A DNA stretch of 64,000 nt from Trichoplax sp. H2 (lineage: Eukaryota; Placozoa; Uniplacotomia; Trichoplacea). Under the pieces are notes generated by a model. It was not told the origin of the DNA. It saw only the letters and a list, made by a program, of their open reading frames with translations, and ran no database searches. Numbering within the stretch: the first letter of the stretch is position 1; every line of letters begins with the position of its first letter. The stretch covers positions 768,229-832,228 of the forward strand of contig NOWV01000020.1 of the NCBI GenBank assembly GCA_003344405.1. Direction: 5' to 3'. Position numbers and translations under genes: made by a program. Below are positions 26,937 through 39,782 of this stretch, in pieces.

Positions 26937-27404
26937 ATCTCGATTAAAATAAGCCATACTAAATATTAGAGTTACTCTCGTCCGATGATTAACTAGTAGT
27001 GATTTTACTATTTATGAATAATTACATATTTAAAGAAAGTAAAAATTAATACTTTTTTACAAAGCTATTTACAGTATTTTTGAAATTCAAGCTTATTGTT
27101 AGTTTACGGCTATAAAAATCATTAATATTAGCACTCTTGATTCAGCTTATCATAAGAAAAGCATCCTTAATTAATAAGATGTTGATCACCAATAAAAATT
27201 ATCGCTTATAAATCAGTCAAAAAGCCTGCGTTTAAAATCAAATTGCAATCTTTGCATACTCCAAGAATAAGGATCTGCTGTTCGTACCTATACATTTTAT
27301 AAGACATGTCACGCCTATTGTTATATCAGTGCAAGTAAATTTAGTTAGCTAGGTTCTACCAAACTTTTATAATTTATCTACTATCACCACTGCACGAGTT
27401 ATAA

Positions 27405-27424
27405 NNNNNNNNNNNNNNNNNNNN
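27405..27424. other. Assembly gap, 20 N
   Basis: It joins the two haplotype versions described at 24880-27190. Confidence 0.99.
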
Positions 27425-28040
27425 ATAGTGACTATGAAGTAGCCTTTTTAAATGAAGTTCTGAAGCTGTTTTAAATTAATTCAAAGCTCAAAAATCTTTC
27501 TATATGAAACGTATAAGGCATGCATGTATGAATATATTAGAATTATCACTGGCACAATCTTATCAGATTGGAATGTAGCAATTCAGTAAATTCTCGTAAA
27601 CGGCTTACGAAATATACTTTAATACATCCTTTGTTATAATTATTTATTGGTTTTTCGTCAGAAATATCATAACTTTAATTAATTTTTTTTGAGTATGATA
27701 GCGTTTAAAGCTGCTTTATGTAACACTATGAGATGAATATCCGGCACAATCTCCAATATAAGAATATAAATATTAATAAATATCAGTGAGAAATTTATCT
27801 TTATAGAGAAATGGGTTCATATATACAATAAAAATTATCGCTTATAAATCAGTCAAAAAGGCTGCGTTTAAAATCAAATTGCAATCTTTGCATACTCCAA
27901 GAATAAGGATCTGCTGTTCGTACCTATATATTTTATAAAACATGTCATGCCTATTGTTATATCAGTGAAAGTAAATTTAGTTAGCTAGGTTCTACGAAAC
28001 TTTTACAATTTATCTACTATCACCACTGCACGAGTTATAA
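27425..28040. repeat. Allelic duplicate right of gap 2
   Basis: It repeats 24500-24880 and then 27190-27404 with a few substitutions, joined by about 20 different bases. This is the short-haplotype version of the region. Confidence 0.75.
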
Positions 28041-29196
28041 TTATTGCTGGTGATTAGTCAAATAGTTTAAACTAGTTTTTGAACATGGCTGTATATGATA
28101 CCGGTATCATCTATTTTTAAATTTACAGCAATTATCCATAATTAACTCATTATCTGTAATCTAAAATATCGAAGCAGTACAAGTACTTTGAATTTTTTTC
28201 ATTACTCTAACATGAATGATATTTTTAATATCGATCGTAGAAACTATTTACATCGGATTAGTAATATGCATCATGAACAATATAGCAGTTTGCAAGGAGC
28301 ATAATTTTAAGTACTGCAACCTTTAAATAGTGGAACATTTAATTCTGTATAGGAATATAGGCTCTATATTAAGACTCCAATAATCATAAATGAGTGGATT
28401 AGTGGTATCGAGGATATTACATTTAAGGGTTATTTAGCCGAATGCTATTAGTGGATAGTTTAGAGGTGTCAGCTATAGCTTTAAGTGAGAATACCAGGCG
28501 CCCTAGTAAGCTGTAGCGGAGCATTTTCATAAGCTAAAGTTTGGTGTTTGTAAAATCTATACTTCATATGATTTAATGATAATAATCTGTTATCCAGGAT
28601 TGACCTAGCTACATTAAGGCTTAAATTCTAGCTCTAAGTAAGATACTGTAACGTGTAGTATGTAGCTTTGAATGCTTAGAAACAAGTACTGTCAAATATC
28701 TGTTAACCTATAGTCAAATGTAGGGTGTGGAAGTGCAGTAGCTAACAAAATTGAAAAAAAAATTTATGAAATAGGGAGTAAAACCATAATGGCTTATAAT
28801 TAATTACTTATAACTATCATCTACATTACGTAACAATTTAGGGCAAGGTTAACACCATCACGTGTAGTAGCTCATGAATTTATTATTATACTGATGAACC
28901 TAGATCAAAACACCAAGATCGTTGCGATAGCTATTAGATCGCTCAAATAATTATTCTGTAATAACATAATACAAAGATAACTGTCAGCTGTTATGGTTTG
29001 AATAATTATTAAGTTAACAAGCTAATTTCCATAATAATATCTACAATAGCAATGGAACTCCTGGAATTGAAAAACTCCTCAACAACTGCATATCATTAAC
29101 ACACTGTTTAATTTAATTAGATTTTATCTGACAGCATCATTTTCGTGACCGGATTTGCTATATTCTTAATAAGTTACGTCTCATATAAAGGCTGCC
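28041..29196. other. Upstream region of gene B
   Basis: No exon or bounded repeat is recognised. It should hold the gene B promoter, but no distinct TATA or initiator could be chosen in such AT-rich DNA. Confidence 0.4.
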
Positions 29197-29223
29197 ATGC
29201 AGATCCTATCGAGCTTTATTAAG

Positions 29224-32200
29224 ATGAAAATCGTTCCTTTACGTTCGTTTCTATTGGCGTATGTCCTGATATTCTTTAGCTTTACTACTGGAACAGGATC
29301 GGAATTTTGTCCTAACAATTGCAAATGTAGCGATACAGAAATTAAATGCTCTAACTTGATAGCACCTTCATTTTCTATCCCAACAGGAATAAAATCCTTG
29401 TAAGACTATCTTTACCATACTCATACACAAATTTCATGAATTGCTTTAAATTTAGATTGATTTTTCATTTAATTCAGGTAGTGTACGTTATGCTTTCTGA
29501 TATCGCAATCTAAAGCAGCTATTTAAAATGTCAGTAATTACCAAAGCTAATTACACTTTTGAATTCTTGATTGCGGGTTTTCCGTGATTTTTACTTTCTT
29601 CAACGTACTTAGTTACCGCTCGTTATTATCTCTAATTTTATTTTCAGAGATTTACTATAATCAAGTTTTTGCGATAGTGAAATATCAGTAAACTTGTAGA
29701 TATTATCAAAGGACATGTATTACAGTATGTTTTACATTTACTAATTTAAATTCATAAGCTTTAATAGGAGTATCTATTTAAGGATAATTATTTTATTTAT
29801 GATTTTACAAGTAAGGCATATCTAAGTCATACGAACTTAACAATACAATTCTGAAGTACTGTAGATGGTAACTATTCACTATCTGACTAATAATTAAAGT
29901 TCTTACAAGTAATTAATCTTATGAAACAAATTCTAAATCTAATTTAAATTTTACTACGCTTATTTGGTACTTTACATTCAATTAACTGAATTTCTGAATT
30001 TTTGACTGTTGTATAAATTCCAAAGTACTACGATGGAATAAATTTGCTAGCTTATTAGTGATTTAGCTGATATGAAAAGCACAAAATTAAGATATAAATG
30101 AACTCGTGCATATTTAAAAAATTATAGGTTATTTGAACAAAGGATACCTTGTGACTGTAAGTATTTATTTCCTCTTCTGTGGGCTGCCAGACTAAAAAAT
30201 GTAACGGTAGATGGCTACTGTAGTACGCCTTCACGCTTTAGAAACTATCACCTGGATCGTATGTTCGATTATTTATTATGTGATAACAACTTAAAAGCAG
30301 GTAAGACGCTGTGTTTTTGTAAATTTCAATAACTTTATTCAAATCAAAGACTTTCGACAACACAACGTGTCTAATACTGTACTCTTTAAGATAATATTGA
30401 GCTGATAAAAAGCTTTGTGTACTAATTTTCACTTACTACTTTATTACAATACAGGTTTCAAGCCATCTTCAGTCTATGAATTTCACCGTAAGTTATGAAA
30501 TGCAATAAATTCTATCAGGATTCATTAATAACTAGAATCTGCACAACCTTACAATACTATCAAATTAATATAAATGTTATCGCAGCCAATGAAGCATCTT
30601 TAAGGATAAAATAGTAAAGTACACGATCCAATATAATGAATAATAACAGTCGCTCACGAAAAGTGCCGATTTGACATTAGCTGGTATACAGTGTTTTTAG
30701 TCCTAACTATGTTCCATTATTTCTAAAAAATTTCGTAAATATCTTTAAAGTATTGGTGATATATTAATAATGTTCTATAGTAAGAAATAATAGTATTTCT
30801 ATCATTCTTCATGGATTACTGTCCTGCTAATGACACAGAACACAGCACCAATCTTATAAATGTACTTTATTTACATTTCATATCTTAGTTAAACCGAAGC
30901 ATTCTGCAGTTTGTTCTTTCGATAATGGCTTGTGCGGCTGGCAACAACTAGCTAATATCGATTTCTTCGACTGGAAATATCATCATAGTGTTGGCTCTCA
31001 ATCAGTGAATGCATACCAAGAAGGAATTGGTAATAAATCGTAAAAAATAGAATAACTGTCAGGATTGTTTCAACCTGTTACAGTTAGGTAGCGGATATCA
31101 AAATAACGTCAACTTCAATCTTTTGAGATACTTTGATTTGACGGTTTACAATACATAGCTATGATTAAGACTAAGTTTGATTATATACTTATTACAAATC
31201 GAAATTCGCAACATGGAAAAAATGAAAAATATTTAAAGAAAACCAAAAATTACGAGTCTACTGTCATTTTTATCCTCTCTTGATACCTGCTCACAGTACG
31301 ACTTTAAGAACTGATGACAACCATCGTCTGAAGAAACTGTCACCACTAGTATCTTAATTACACGAAAAATTAACGCAAATATTATTGAAAAATCCATCAA
31401 TTTATACTTTAATCTACATAAGTAGTGAAAAAATTCATATTACTTAGATAATGTTAGGAAACTATGTGTATTTATCTATAAAAATATATTAGACGTCATT
31501 GATAAATTGTTGCCAATACATTCCTGGATAAGCTATCTTATGAAAACTATGCTATAGCATCTATAAAAAAGCTACTCCGTAATACTATCACCTATTATTT
31601 ATCGCTGTCACAAAACAGCTTTGCAACAAGATAACGCAATATACGATCAATAAGTCAATTCCTCGAACCACGTATCAAGGAACGATATCTGCACTATCAC
31701 AAACACTTTTGCTCTGCTAGCAGACTACACAAAGACTTAAACGCCTCGTATTTTACGTTAAACACTAAGTTGGACAATTCTTCTTTATTTCACGATATAC
31801 TGCATTTATATACTATTCCTCAATAGTTCATGAGTCATAGTTAATANNNNNNNNNNNNNNNNNNNNAGTGAAAAAATTCATATTACTTAGATAATGTTAG
31901 GAAACTATGTGTATTTATCTATAAAAATATATTAGATGTCATTGATAAATTGTTGCCAATGCATTCCTGGATAAGCTATCTTATGAAAACTATGCTATAG
32001 CAGCTATAAAAAAGCTACTCCGTAATACTATCACCTATTATTTATCGCACTTTCCTTAATTTAGAGGATAGTTAAGATAAGGTTGCATTAATGCTTCAGA
32101 AATATAAGTTCCTCGACAATGATAGTTCTTCTGAATATGTACGAAATATAGCAATTAGCTGTAGTAACTTGGAATAAGATATTAGCTGTATCTGCGCGTG

Positions 32201-35200
32201 ANNNNNNNNNNNNNNNNNNNNCCCTATTATAACTATTATAATTTCAGTATGTGTATAAGTGTCACTGTCATAAAAAGTCAGTGCTATATTAAAATACAGT
32301 ATATCCAAATTAGAAGTTAACTAAATAAGGATAGTCTAACAGAATTATCCTAACATAGTTATTTCTACTGTAATACAGTATTTAACACTGTAACAATCGC
32401 ACTTTCCTTAATTTAGAGGATAGTTAAGATAAGGTTGCATTAATGCTTCTGAAATATAAGTTCCTCGACAATGATACTTCTTCTGAATATGTACGAAATA
32501 TAGCAATTAGCTGTAGTAACTTGGAATAAGATATTAGCTGTATCTGCGCGTGATCAGAGTTGACTATGTGAACATAAGTTAACTGTAAATGAACCTTGGA
32601 ATGAATTTATTAAGCTAATCAACTATCGTATGTATCTGTCATTGGTATAACCTAGGAATGTCTAACGCATGCTTAATTTTTTTAATTATTTGTGATTGTA
32701 GGAAAAGAGAGTAATAATTATATATATATTGAAGCATTTAACAAAAAGCCCGGGGAATATGCCGACATCATCAGTATACCATTGTTGTTAGCTCACGGAG
32801 TTTCTACTGTTACGGTAAGTAAAATAAATAATTTTCTAACACCGGTACCTGTTTCTGAACCTTTTGAAACTTTGAGCACGCTTAAATAACTATTAGTAAT
32901 TCTGTTCAATTATACTTTTATAACAAGAATAAAAAATTATTTCAATTCTTAACTTTAGCCGCAATGAAAGGTATAAAATATGCTTTCAAGTTTATTAAAA
33001 TCTCTTACATGCACAGGTCACCTTTTCCTACCGCATCTTTGGCACAGATAATTTGCAAAGGATATATGTATACGCAATTTATCCGAGATTTAGCTCGGAT
33101 ATGACTCTTATTGGTACAGTACAGTCGCCAACTGAACGAAGCTGGATGGAATATTCAGTTAGCTTTCATCCGGAATTTAATAATTATCAGGTATGATATT
33201 GGAATGGTTATGTTTCGGAAGAGGTACTAACTTAAAAAAAATTACTTTTCTGAGTTACTACCATTATACGATACTATTAGAGTAGTTTGTGTAAAAGATA
33301 TTATAATTGTCTTATGCGAAAATAATATAGTAAAACTAACAGCTTTCTTAATTGCTATAATCTCTGCTTTAGAATCTTATCGCATAATTATATTTTACTC
33401 TAAAACAAAAACTAATATAATCTTTACACAGATATTGATTCGAGGTGCCGTGAAAACAAATAATGCTAGTACTATCCAGATTGATAGCATTGCAATTATT
33501 CCACAAGGTAGTTAAGATCTTGCTTTAAATTTTCAAATTGCTTATTTAAATTGACAAGCTGATGAATGGTTACCTCGTGTTTTAAATTTTGAATCATCAA
33601 CGTTTACACTAGATTATTACAGTAAAGTTTTCTAGGCTTTCATTTTATACATTTGACCTATTGATTGCTTTTATAATCGAAAAATCAAGAAATCAATTGT
33701 TATACTGGAAATGGTCAGTATTATCGAGGCCAAAATCACCAAACTATAGACGGCTATGAGTGCAAGGATTGGCAATCTCAACGGTCAATTCCCCATGTTT
33801 CTGCCATGAAACGTAGCAAAGATGATCTCACCTCAAATTACTGTCGAAATCCTGGCAGTTATAGGTCGAGACCATGGTGCTATACAACTAACCCGAATGC
33901 ACAGTGGCATTATTGCAATATTCCAAAATGCGTTGAAAGTGTAAATAACTCTTACACTTATGCATTAGGAAGTATGTTCGATTAAGAGTCATGCTAACGT
34001 TATTAATGTAATCACGTGTACTAACATTTGGTTTGATATTATCGCATTAGATAAATATCCGGTTCAGATAGTAAATAAAGACGAGAAATCTGCTAATTCC
34101 GGTCTTCTAATGCTGTTTGCTAACGGGCAGTGGGGAACTGTTTGTGGTGATAGGTTATCGGTACATGCTGCATCTGCTATATGCAAACAAACTAATAAGG
34201 GCAACTATGGATATATAACAAGTAATTTCAGTAACAGAACATGCAATATGGAAATATTGATTGATTCTTATTAATTGAAATTCTATTTATCGAAATTTAA
34301 GTTGCTACTCTTTCAAATTATTAAATTCTAATAGGAGGCAGCTTTACCGGCAAGGACAAGGTACTAGTGCGTGGATCCGATATTAAATGTAATCCAAATG
34401 CGACAGGATTGCAAGATTGCACAGTGTATGCAAATCCTTCTACTCAACAGTGCAGCCATAACAAAGATATATGGATAACTTGTTCTAGGGATCAAAACTC
34501 TAGAACTGGTGGTTTTGGGGGTTAGTAAATATATTTGTAAATACATTTCCCTCTGAATGTTTACGCTCATATAATTGTAAAGTCCTTCTCGGTCTGAAGT
34601 TCAAAACTTGTCCGCGTATTTGCTTTATAGTTGAATTAGTTGACTCATCGAGTCCTAGTCAAGGTGAAATAAGAGTGATCAGAAACAACGTTGCAATCCC
34701 AGTTTGTTACTCAAATTTAAGCATAGTAGAAGCCGATGTAATATGTCGTCAATTAGGATACACTACTGCTGGTGGCATACAAAGTAAGTTAATAATTTAA
34801 ATTTTACCACCTGTGACCATATTTAATCAAACTTTCTAAGAGTTTCTAGACATATAAACAATCTATTTCGAGTACTAATATCAGCTAGAAGATTATATTA
34901 AGAAATCTGATACATCATCATTCCTATTTAATTTAGCATATCATCCTATTTTGGATGCAACGGTCTGGGTTACTTATTTTAAGTGCAAGGGCTACGAATC
35001 ATCCATTAACGACTGCGTAATAGAGGTGACAGACTTAAATCGGCATTGTTCGTTAAGTAGTAGAAGGACGTTCGTACGGTGCCATGGAGGCCAGCCATTC
35101 AACGGTTTGTAGAACGTTGAATGATTCCATTCTAATACTATTGATTACTGTGAAAGTTTTTGTGCCGCAGTTGATATGACCCTTCTATATATTGCTGCTA

Positions 35201-37245
35201 TAGATGTTAATCCAACTACATGTAATTTCCGATTTGATTTCTGCGGTTGGAAAAACACAGCTCAAATAAAATGGCTTTATGCCACAGAATACTCGTACAA
35301 ATCAGGTCGTTTTGAACCTCTTCCAAATCTTAGCGGTAAATTATTAATCACTTCTGTATTAATTCTTCTCCATTCGCTCTTAATCGCTGATGAGAAATGG
35401 TATTATTTTGATTTCATGGACGCTTATCTCGTCACTTATCTTTGTACTTAGAATTTTTTTTCCAAGCATACATTTACGCCTATTTTCCATCCTTAACCAC
35501 CGGAAGAGCAATACTTTCAAGTCCTGCATTCAAAGCATATGGCCGTTATGCAGCCTCTGTAAGAGAGTAACCAGACCAAAGTTACAGTGATAAACTCATA
35601 GCTAATAATTTAATTTCCTAGGAGTTACTTGTACGATCAAATTAGGGTGTTATAAATCAATCGCACACTCTTTCATAGGTATATTTTAGATATTTAACAC
35701 ATAATTTCAAAGGACGATTTTACGTGCGCTATCGAACGCAAGATACAACTGAAACATTATTTCTATTCAACGGACAAAATTTCCCAACTAATACTATAGC
35801 ACCAACTGCACGGAATACCTCAAATTCTAGTGCTGATCCGACGACTGTAAGTATTCTGTCATCACATAATAAAATTTGCTAGGTAACGAATATCGTAAGG
35901 GATTTTATGATTACTGAGAGTAAAGTTAATTAAATCCCTGTTACAATGTTTCTCAAAATTTTTGATACACATTCCTAAACGTAACATGGATTTAGTCATC
36001 TTAAAATTGAAATTCTAAATTCGCATAGCAAACCAAGGAAAAAAATTTAGCAGCTTTCTAGACTATTTAACCCGTATTACTTTAGGCACATATATTTGAT
36101 TTATCTGTAAAAGAAATGTTATAAAATTATATTTGCTTCGGTTCTTTTCAACAATGATGTCATCGGACTGTAGTCCCTGTTTACATTTTCTACAGTATGT
36201 AAGATAATCGCTTCAAACAAAGACTTTTAAATACTAGCATATAACCAACAATATGCGAGTACGATGCCATCAGCGATATTGTTAAATTTTAAAGTCGCTA
36301 TTAATAGTATATGATAAAATGTATGAGTTTATTTATATCAAACATCGACAAAATTGCCTTTACTCCATAGATAAGTCGATGACTGTAAATTTTATAAATT
36401 TTATACGATAAAATATGTACGAGTATATTGGTAGACCTGTAGCTTGCTATCGTTGATCTATACTATTTCATGATACATGTTTAGCCTCCACAAGCCCTTT
36501 ATAAATGGATTAACATAACAACGATCTCAATTCCCGTTATAAATTTTAAGGTAAGTACCTAGCAGCTGTTATATTAACAAATCATAATGGCATATCAATT
36601 GTAAATCAAACAGTTTACTGTAAACTATGTTGGTAAGTATAAATTTTAATTTGTAAATTTTACTATTTAAGTGGAAATTTAAAATAGCTTACATGCCCGT
36701 CAACGTATGAAACTTAGCTCGTCTTAGCATATTTATTTGACTCATTTAGATAATTATGGTTACATATCTCTAACTCTAGAATTTTTTTTAAATGAAATCC
36801 TAGATTGAATTTGAGGTGCAGTTGAACTCTCCTGATATTCACGTCAGTGAAGTAGTTGCAATTTCCTCCTTTGAAGTTCAGGGCGTTGCTGCTTATGTCA
36901 GTAAGTGTGATCTACAAAAACTTTATCTAAAACAAAATTTATACTAGCTAATCTTTTCGTTCTTCATGTTGAATTTTCCTGCTATTCTTTAAAGACGATT
37001 ACTGTTCTAAATCTATTATATCTTTCAAATTCTCACGTGCAGAGCCTGGTCTGATAAGTCTAGTTGGTGTTGGTTTTGCTGGCGGAGCAATCATGTTATC
37101 TCTTATTAGTATTGTGACATACTTAATCTGCAAAGCAAAGCATAATCGATTAAACAGATATGTCGTTTATGCGCGTTTTCCAATAAAGACAGTGACTAAA
37201 GATGGCCATACACAAGAAGCAGCAAATGCCTTCAGAGATGAATAA
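29224..37245 (+). CDS. Gene B: LRR-cap, MAM, kringle, SRCR receptor, long form
   Basis: A type I membrane protein of about 814 residues. Exons: 29224-29399, 30128-30300, 30889-31029, 32702-32814, 33017-33190, 33432-33507, 33690-33971, 34051-34221, 34335-34520, 34631-34783, 34937-35104, 35204-35335, 35713-35846, 36485-36550, 36804-36900, 37043-37245. Order: signal peptide; LRRNT (C-x3-C-x-C-x6-C); LRRCT 59-116 with four cysteines; MAM1 117-285; kringle 285-378; SRCR1 379-497 and SRCR2 498-604, six cysteines each; a reduced MAM2 605-747; TM 751-777; a 37-residue tail with YARF, a possible YxxPhi sorting signal. An in-frame ATG at 29197 would add nine residues; 29224 gives the better signal peptide. 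The start of exon 12 is ambiguous (35171 is also in frame). Intron 3 holds a heterozygous solo LTR. Role inferred: cell adhesion or recognition. Confidence 0.86.
30128..30300 (+). CDS. Gene B exon 2: intact LRRCT cap
   Basis: It encodes the LRRCT signature IPCDCKYLF...W...GYC...LLC with all four cysteines. It is read in the phase left by the LRRNT exon, so the N-cap runs into the C-cap with no leucine-rich repeat. LRR exons in phase 2-2 could have been expected between 29400 and 30127, but none was recognised. Confidence 0.8.
31847..31866. other. Assembly gap, 20 N
   Basis: Left edge of the inserted empty-site haplotype contig. Confidence 0.99.
31867..32201. repeat. Empty-site allele of the LTR insertion
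   Basis: It repeats the left flank 31424-31605 and continues directly into the right flank seen at 32396-32551, with a single ATCGC (32044-32048) and no LTR. It is the pre-integration allele, misplaced inside the LTR by scaffolding. Confidence 0.85.
32202..32221. other. Assembly gap, 20 N
   Basis: Right edge of the inserted empty-site haplotype contig. Confidence 0.99.
33690..33971 (+). CDS. Gene B kringle exon
   Basis: One phase-1 exon of 94 codons holds a whole kringle with six cysteines and the hallmarks YYRG, NYCRNP, PWCYTT and YCNIPKC. In lysine-binding kringles an acidic D-x-D/E pair follows PWCYT; here the positions read N-P-N, so classical lysine binding is unlikely (inference). Gene C has the equivalent exon at 50525-50803. 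Confidence 0.93.
35204..36900 (+). CDS. Gene B second MAM, reduced
   Basis: Exons 35204-35335, 35713-35846, 36485-36550 and 36804-36900. The N-terminal signature CNFRFDFCGW and the C-terminal strand are present. The middle exon that encodes about 56 residues in C (52771-52938) is represented here only by a 22-codon exon, ALYKWINITT. Either a central exon was missed between 35847 and 36484 or the domain lost its core. Splice sites are less certain here than in the rest of the gene. Confidence 0.6.
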
Positions 37246-38683
37246 ATTGTGTAAACTAATTAGTTGGAAAAAATTTCAAAACATATAGATGATTTTGTAA
37301 TTTTTGCAGTTAAGTATAACTAGCTGTGTAAATGTCAGCTAAAGTATTCATCAATGCGATTTATTTGTTGCAGTAAGAAACCTGTAAAATAAGTTGTACA
37401 ATATGTAGACATTTTGTCAATTAAAACTTCTGCTTACTCGTATGAAAGAGTACAGCCTTAGCAGACGTTTATTTTCTTCATTAGTCATAATTAATAGTAT
37501 TAGTCATTTCTAAATTTTAGAAAATAGAGAGTCGTTTAGCTCTCATTACTTAATCTAGAGATTATACAGTTATATTGCTATAATACAGCTCTTATTTTGA
37601 TCGATAACAATTCACACGGATGCTTCCAATAGTTCTTTCGTACAAAGCAACAATAAATTGAGGTTTCGAAATAGTACGAATACAACGAACTTAATCCTGG
37701 TTCTAGATAACATATTATTCGAACATTATATTCTTAATCGTAAATATGTAATCTACATACATGAACAGACAAACGAAGAGTAGGTTAAGTAACAATATCT
37801 CAAAGATTTTATGGAATCATTTAAACCCTTAAAGTGTCATTTACTGAATTCGGGGTCGCTATTCATTCGTGCAGGATCGAAATTAAAAAGTTTCGGTACT
37901 AATAGTAATCAAGGTACCGGATAAGCAATAAATTTCCTTAGGCTTAGTAATTATGATCTGTCAATATATGATACATGTATATTTTATTAAAGATTTGAAG
38001 ATATGCCGTGCTTATTTCCCATTTCAACTCTAGGATATAAGATTCTTCTGATATTATCGCAGCTCTACTGTAAGCAACGCAAATACTCAAAATTTTCATT
38101 CTTACAAAAAATACGAATACTTACTATTCGCAGTGCAGGATGTGATAATTTTATTATACCGGTATTACGTAAAGCTAATATAGTTGCCAATCATGCAGTC
38201 GTTGTAACAATGTACTACTGAGTAGCTGGTTAGCTGTGCCATAAGAGCAACAAACTATAAATGATTTATGAAAGGTAGGAGTGTATAAGGTTAAAAATAC
38301 TTAACAAACCTGAAGCAAGTGATGTTTGATTTATCTGAAATTTGCAATCAAAGAAAGCTGACAGGGAAATTTAAACCAAATTGATGCATAAAAGCTCTAA
38401 TTTACTATCTGGAATATTCTTATTTCAAGAACAGTCAAGCACATTTGGAACGTAAAAGACAATAACATGGCTACTGTTATTTCTTATGGATTTCTCAGAC
38501 AATTGATAATCGTATCGTATCAGGATTGTATGATCCAGGCTTTGACAACTATTGCTGATTATATTACATAATTATTTATAAAATTCAACCAAGTATACGC
38601 TTTTTAAGTAATATTTTGAATTAAAATCGGTTTTCACCTTAATAAAAATGAGTTAAAAATTAAGATAATTAATTAGATATCAT
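37246..38683. other. Downstream of gene B
   Basis: Presumed 3' UTR and intergenic DNA; an AATAAA at 37652-37657 is a candidate poly(A) signal. The 72-codon frame at 38003-38221 shows no domain or splice context. Confidence 0.4.
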
Positions 38684-39660
38684 GAATGTCTAGTAATCCA
38701 TTATACAAGTATATTGAGAATGTAAATTGGCGAACAAATATGACTAGTGCATAATATGCAATTATAGTTTTTTATTCTTCAATTGTATACTTACTAGGTA
38801 TGAAAACTTTCTAACAGTTTTGGACCACAAAATACACTGTACATAAATATCTTGTTGTCCGTTTTTACGAGTGTACTGAAAAAGTAAATTGACTAACGTG
38901 CATGACTAGTGCATATGTGATAAAGTGATCTTCAAAACAATAAATCAAGAGCTACAGTTTCTTGCAAATTTCACTTTATTACAGAAGTTAGGTTCGTCTA
39001 ACTACCATGGACTATCTGACTATCTGACAATCTACTTATTACAGCAAGATTCACGATTTATATACGATTAGTTACAGAATGCTTTTACTGTAACAAATCT
39101 TATCTTGCCTATTAAGTCGCAAGATCAGATCTAAATTTACTATCTCGTAATCTATTCATAATTCGCGCGTCTATTTAAAGCATTACAATACAATACTTAC
39201 AGTACTAACATACTTAGCGCAAATCTATTTACTGTACTGTATATCTCAGATCTTTATATGAACATCTTAATAGATTCGCTACAATACGTACTGTAAACAT
39301 CTTCTACAAATAGACTCTTACTCAATCTTACACTCTAGCTTACAAGTTAAGTTATTCTCGTACAGTCTTATAATAGTAATCTAAGCTATATTTGGGGCTG
39401 CACTACAGCATAATACGCGAGCATAGTTTTTTAGTCTTCAATTTTATTAGGTATGAAAACTTTCTAACAGTTTCGAACTACAAGGTACACTATCCACGAA
39501 TATCTAGTAGTCCATTATATGAATACATTTAGAAATAAAATTATTTGAAGAACTGGACTAATGCATGATAAACGACTATAGTTTTCATTCTATAATTGGA
39601 CGCTTAGTAAGCATTAAGCTTTTCTGACAGTTTTCCAAGAGATTTTTTAATATTAAAGTA
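38684..39660. repeat. Minisatellite of about 166 bp units, interrupted by an LTR
   Basis: The anchor GACTAGTGCATA recurs at about 38741 and 38904 (near 166 bases apart), and a diverged copy (GACTAATGCATGA) lies near 39556. The neighbouring block GGTATGAAAACTTTCTAACAG also recurs (about 38797 and 39452). The array is split by the solo LTR 38916-39407. Confidence 0.65.
38916..39407 (-). mobile_element. Solo LTR, 492 bp, inside the minisatellite
   Basis: It begins TGTGATAAAG and ends GCACTACA, with perfect GCATA duplications at 38911-38915 and 39408-39412. On the minus strand a TATAAAT (near 39058) precedes AATAAAG (near 38967). The repeat unit resumes immediately after the element, confirming the junctions. 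Confidence 0.85.
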
Positions 39661-39782
39661 ACGATAATAGGTATACCTATTACATGGCATATTTATTATG
39701 TTTCGTGATTAATCAACTTTGAGGAATTATTACGGTAGGTTATATGCACCACGGAACGAGGAAATATTGAATATACTCGTAA

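Larger units (their letters stand above)
24880..27190. other. Haplotype-specific segment of about 2.3 kb
   Basis: The flanks 24500-24880 and 27190-27404 recur fused together right of gap 2 (27425-28040), where this 2.3 kb is replaced by about 20 unrelated bases. One haplotype therefore has the segment and the other lacks it. It contains the solo LTR 25632-26219 and the orphan TM exon 26755-26936. Its own ends lack LTR or TIR signatures, so a deletion in the other haplotype is more likely than a single transposon insertion. Confidence 0.7.
31606..32395 (-). mobile_element. Solo LTR in intron 3 of gene B, heterozygous
   Basis: The ends are TGTCAC (31606) and GTAACA (32395), with perfect ATCGC duplications at 31601-31605 and 32396-32400. 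The span includes two assembly gaps and the misplaced empty-site allele 31867-32201, so the true LTR is shorter (about 630 bp by comparison with 2990-3618, its close inverted relative). On the minus strand TATAAAT near 31806 precedes AATAAAG near 31786. Confidence 0.88.

Noticed and set aside
34891-35104. Earlier acceptors for gene B exon 11 (near 34893)
   Set aside because: In frame, but the acceptor before 34937 has a better pyrimidine tract and gives exactly 168 bases as in genes C and D.
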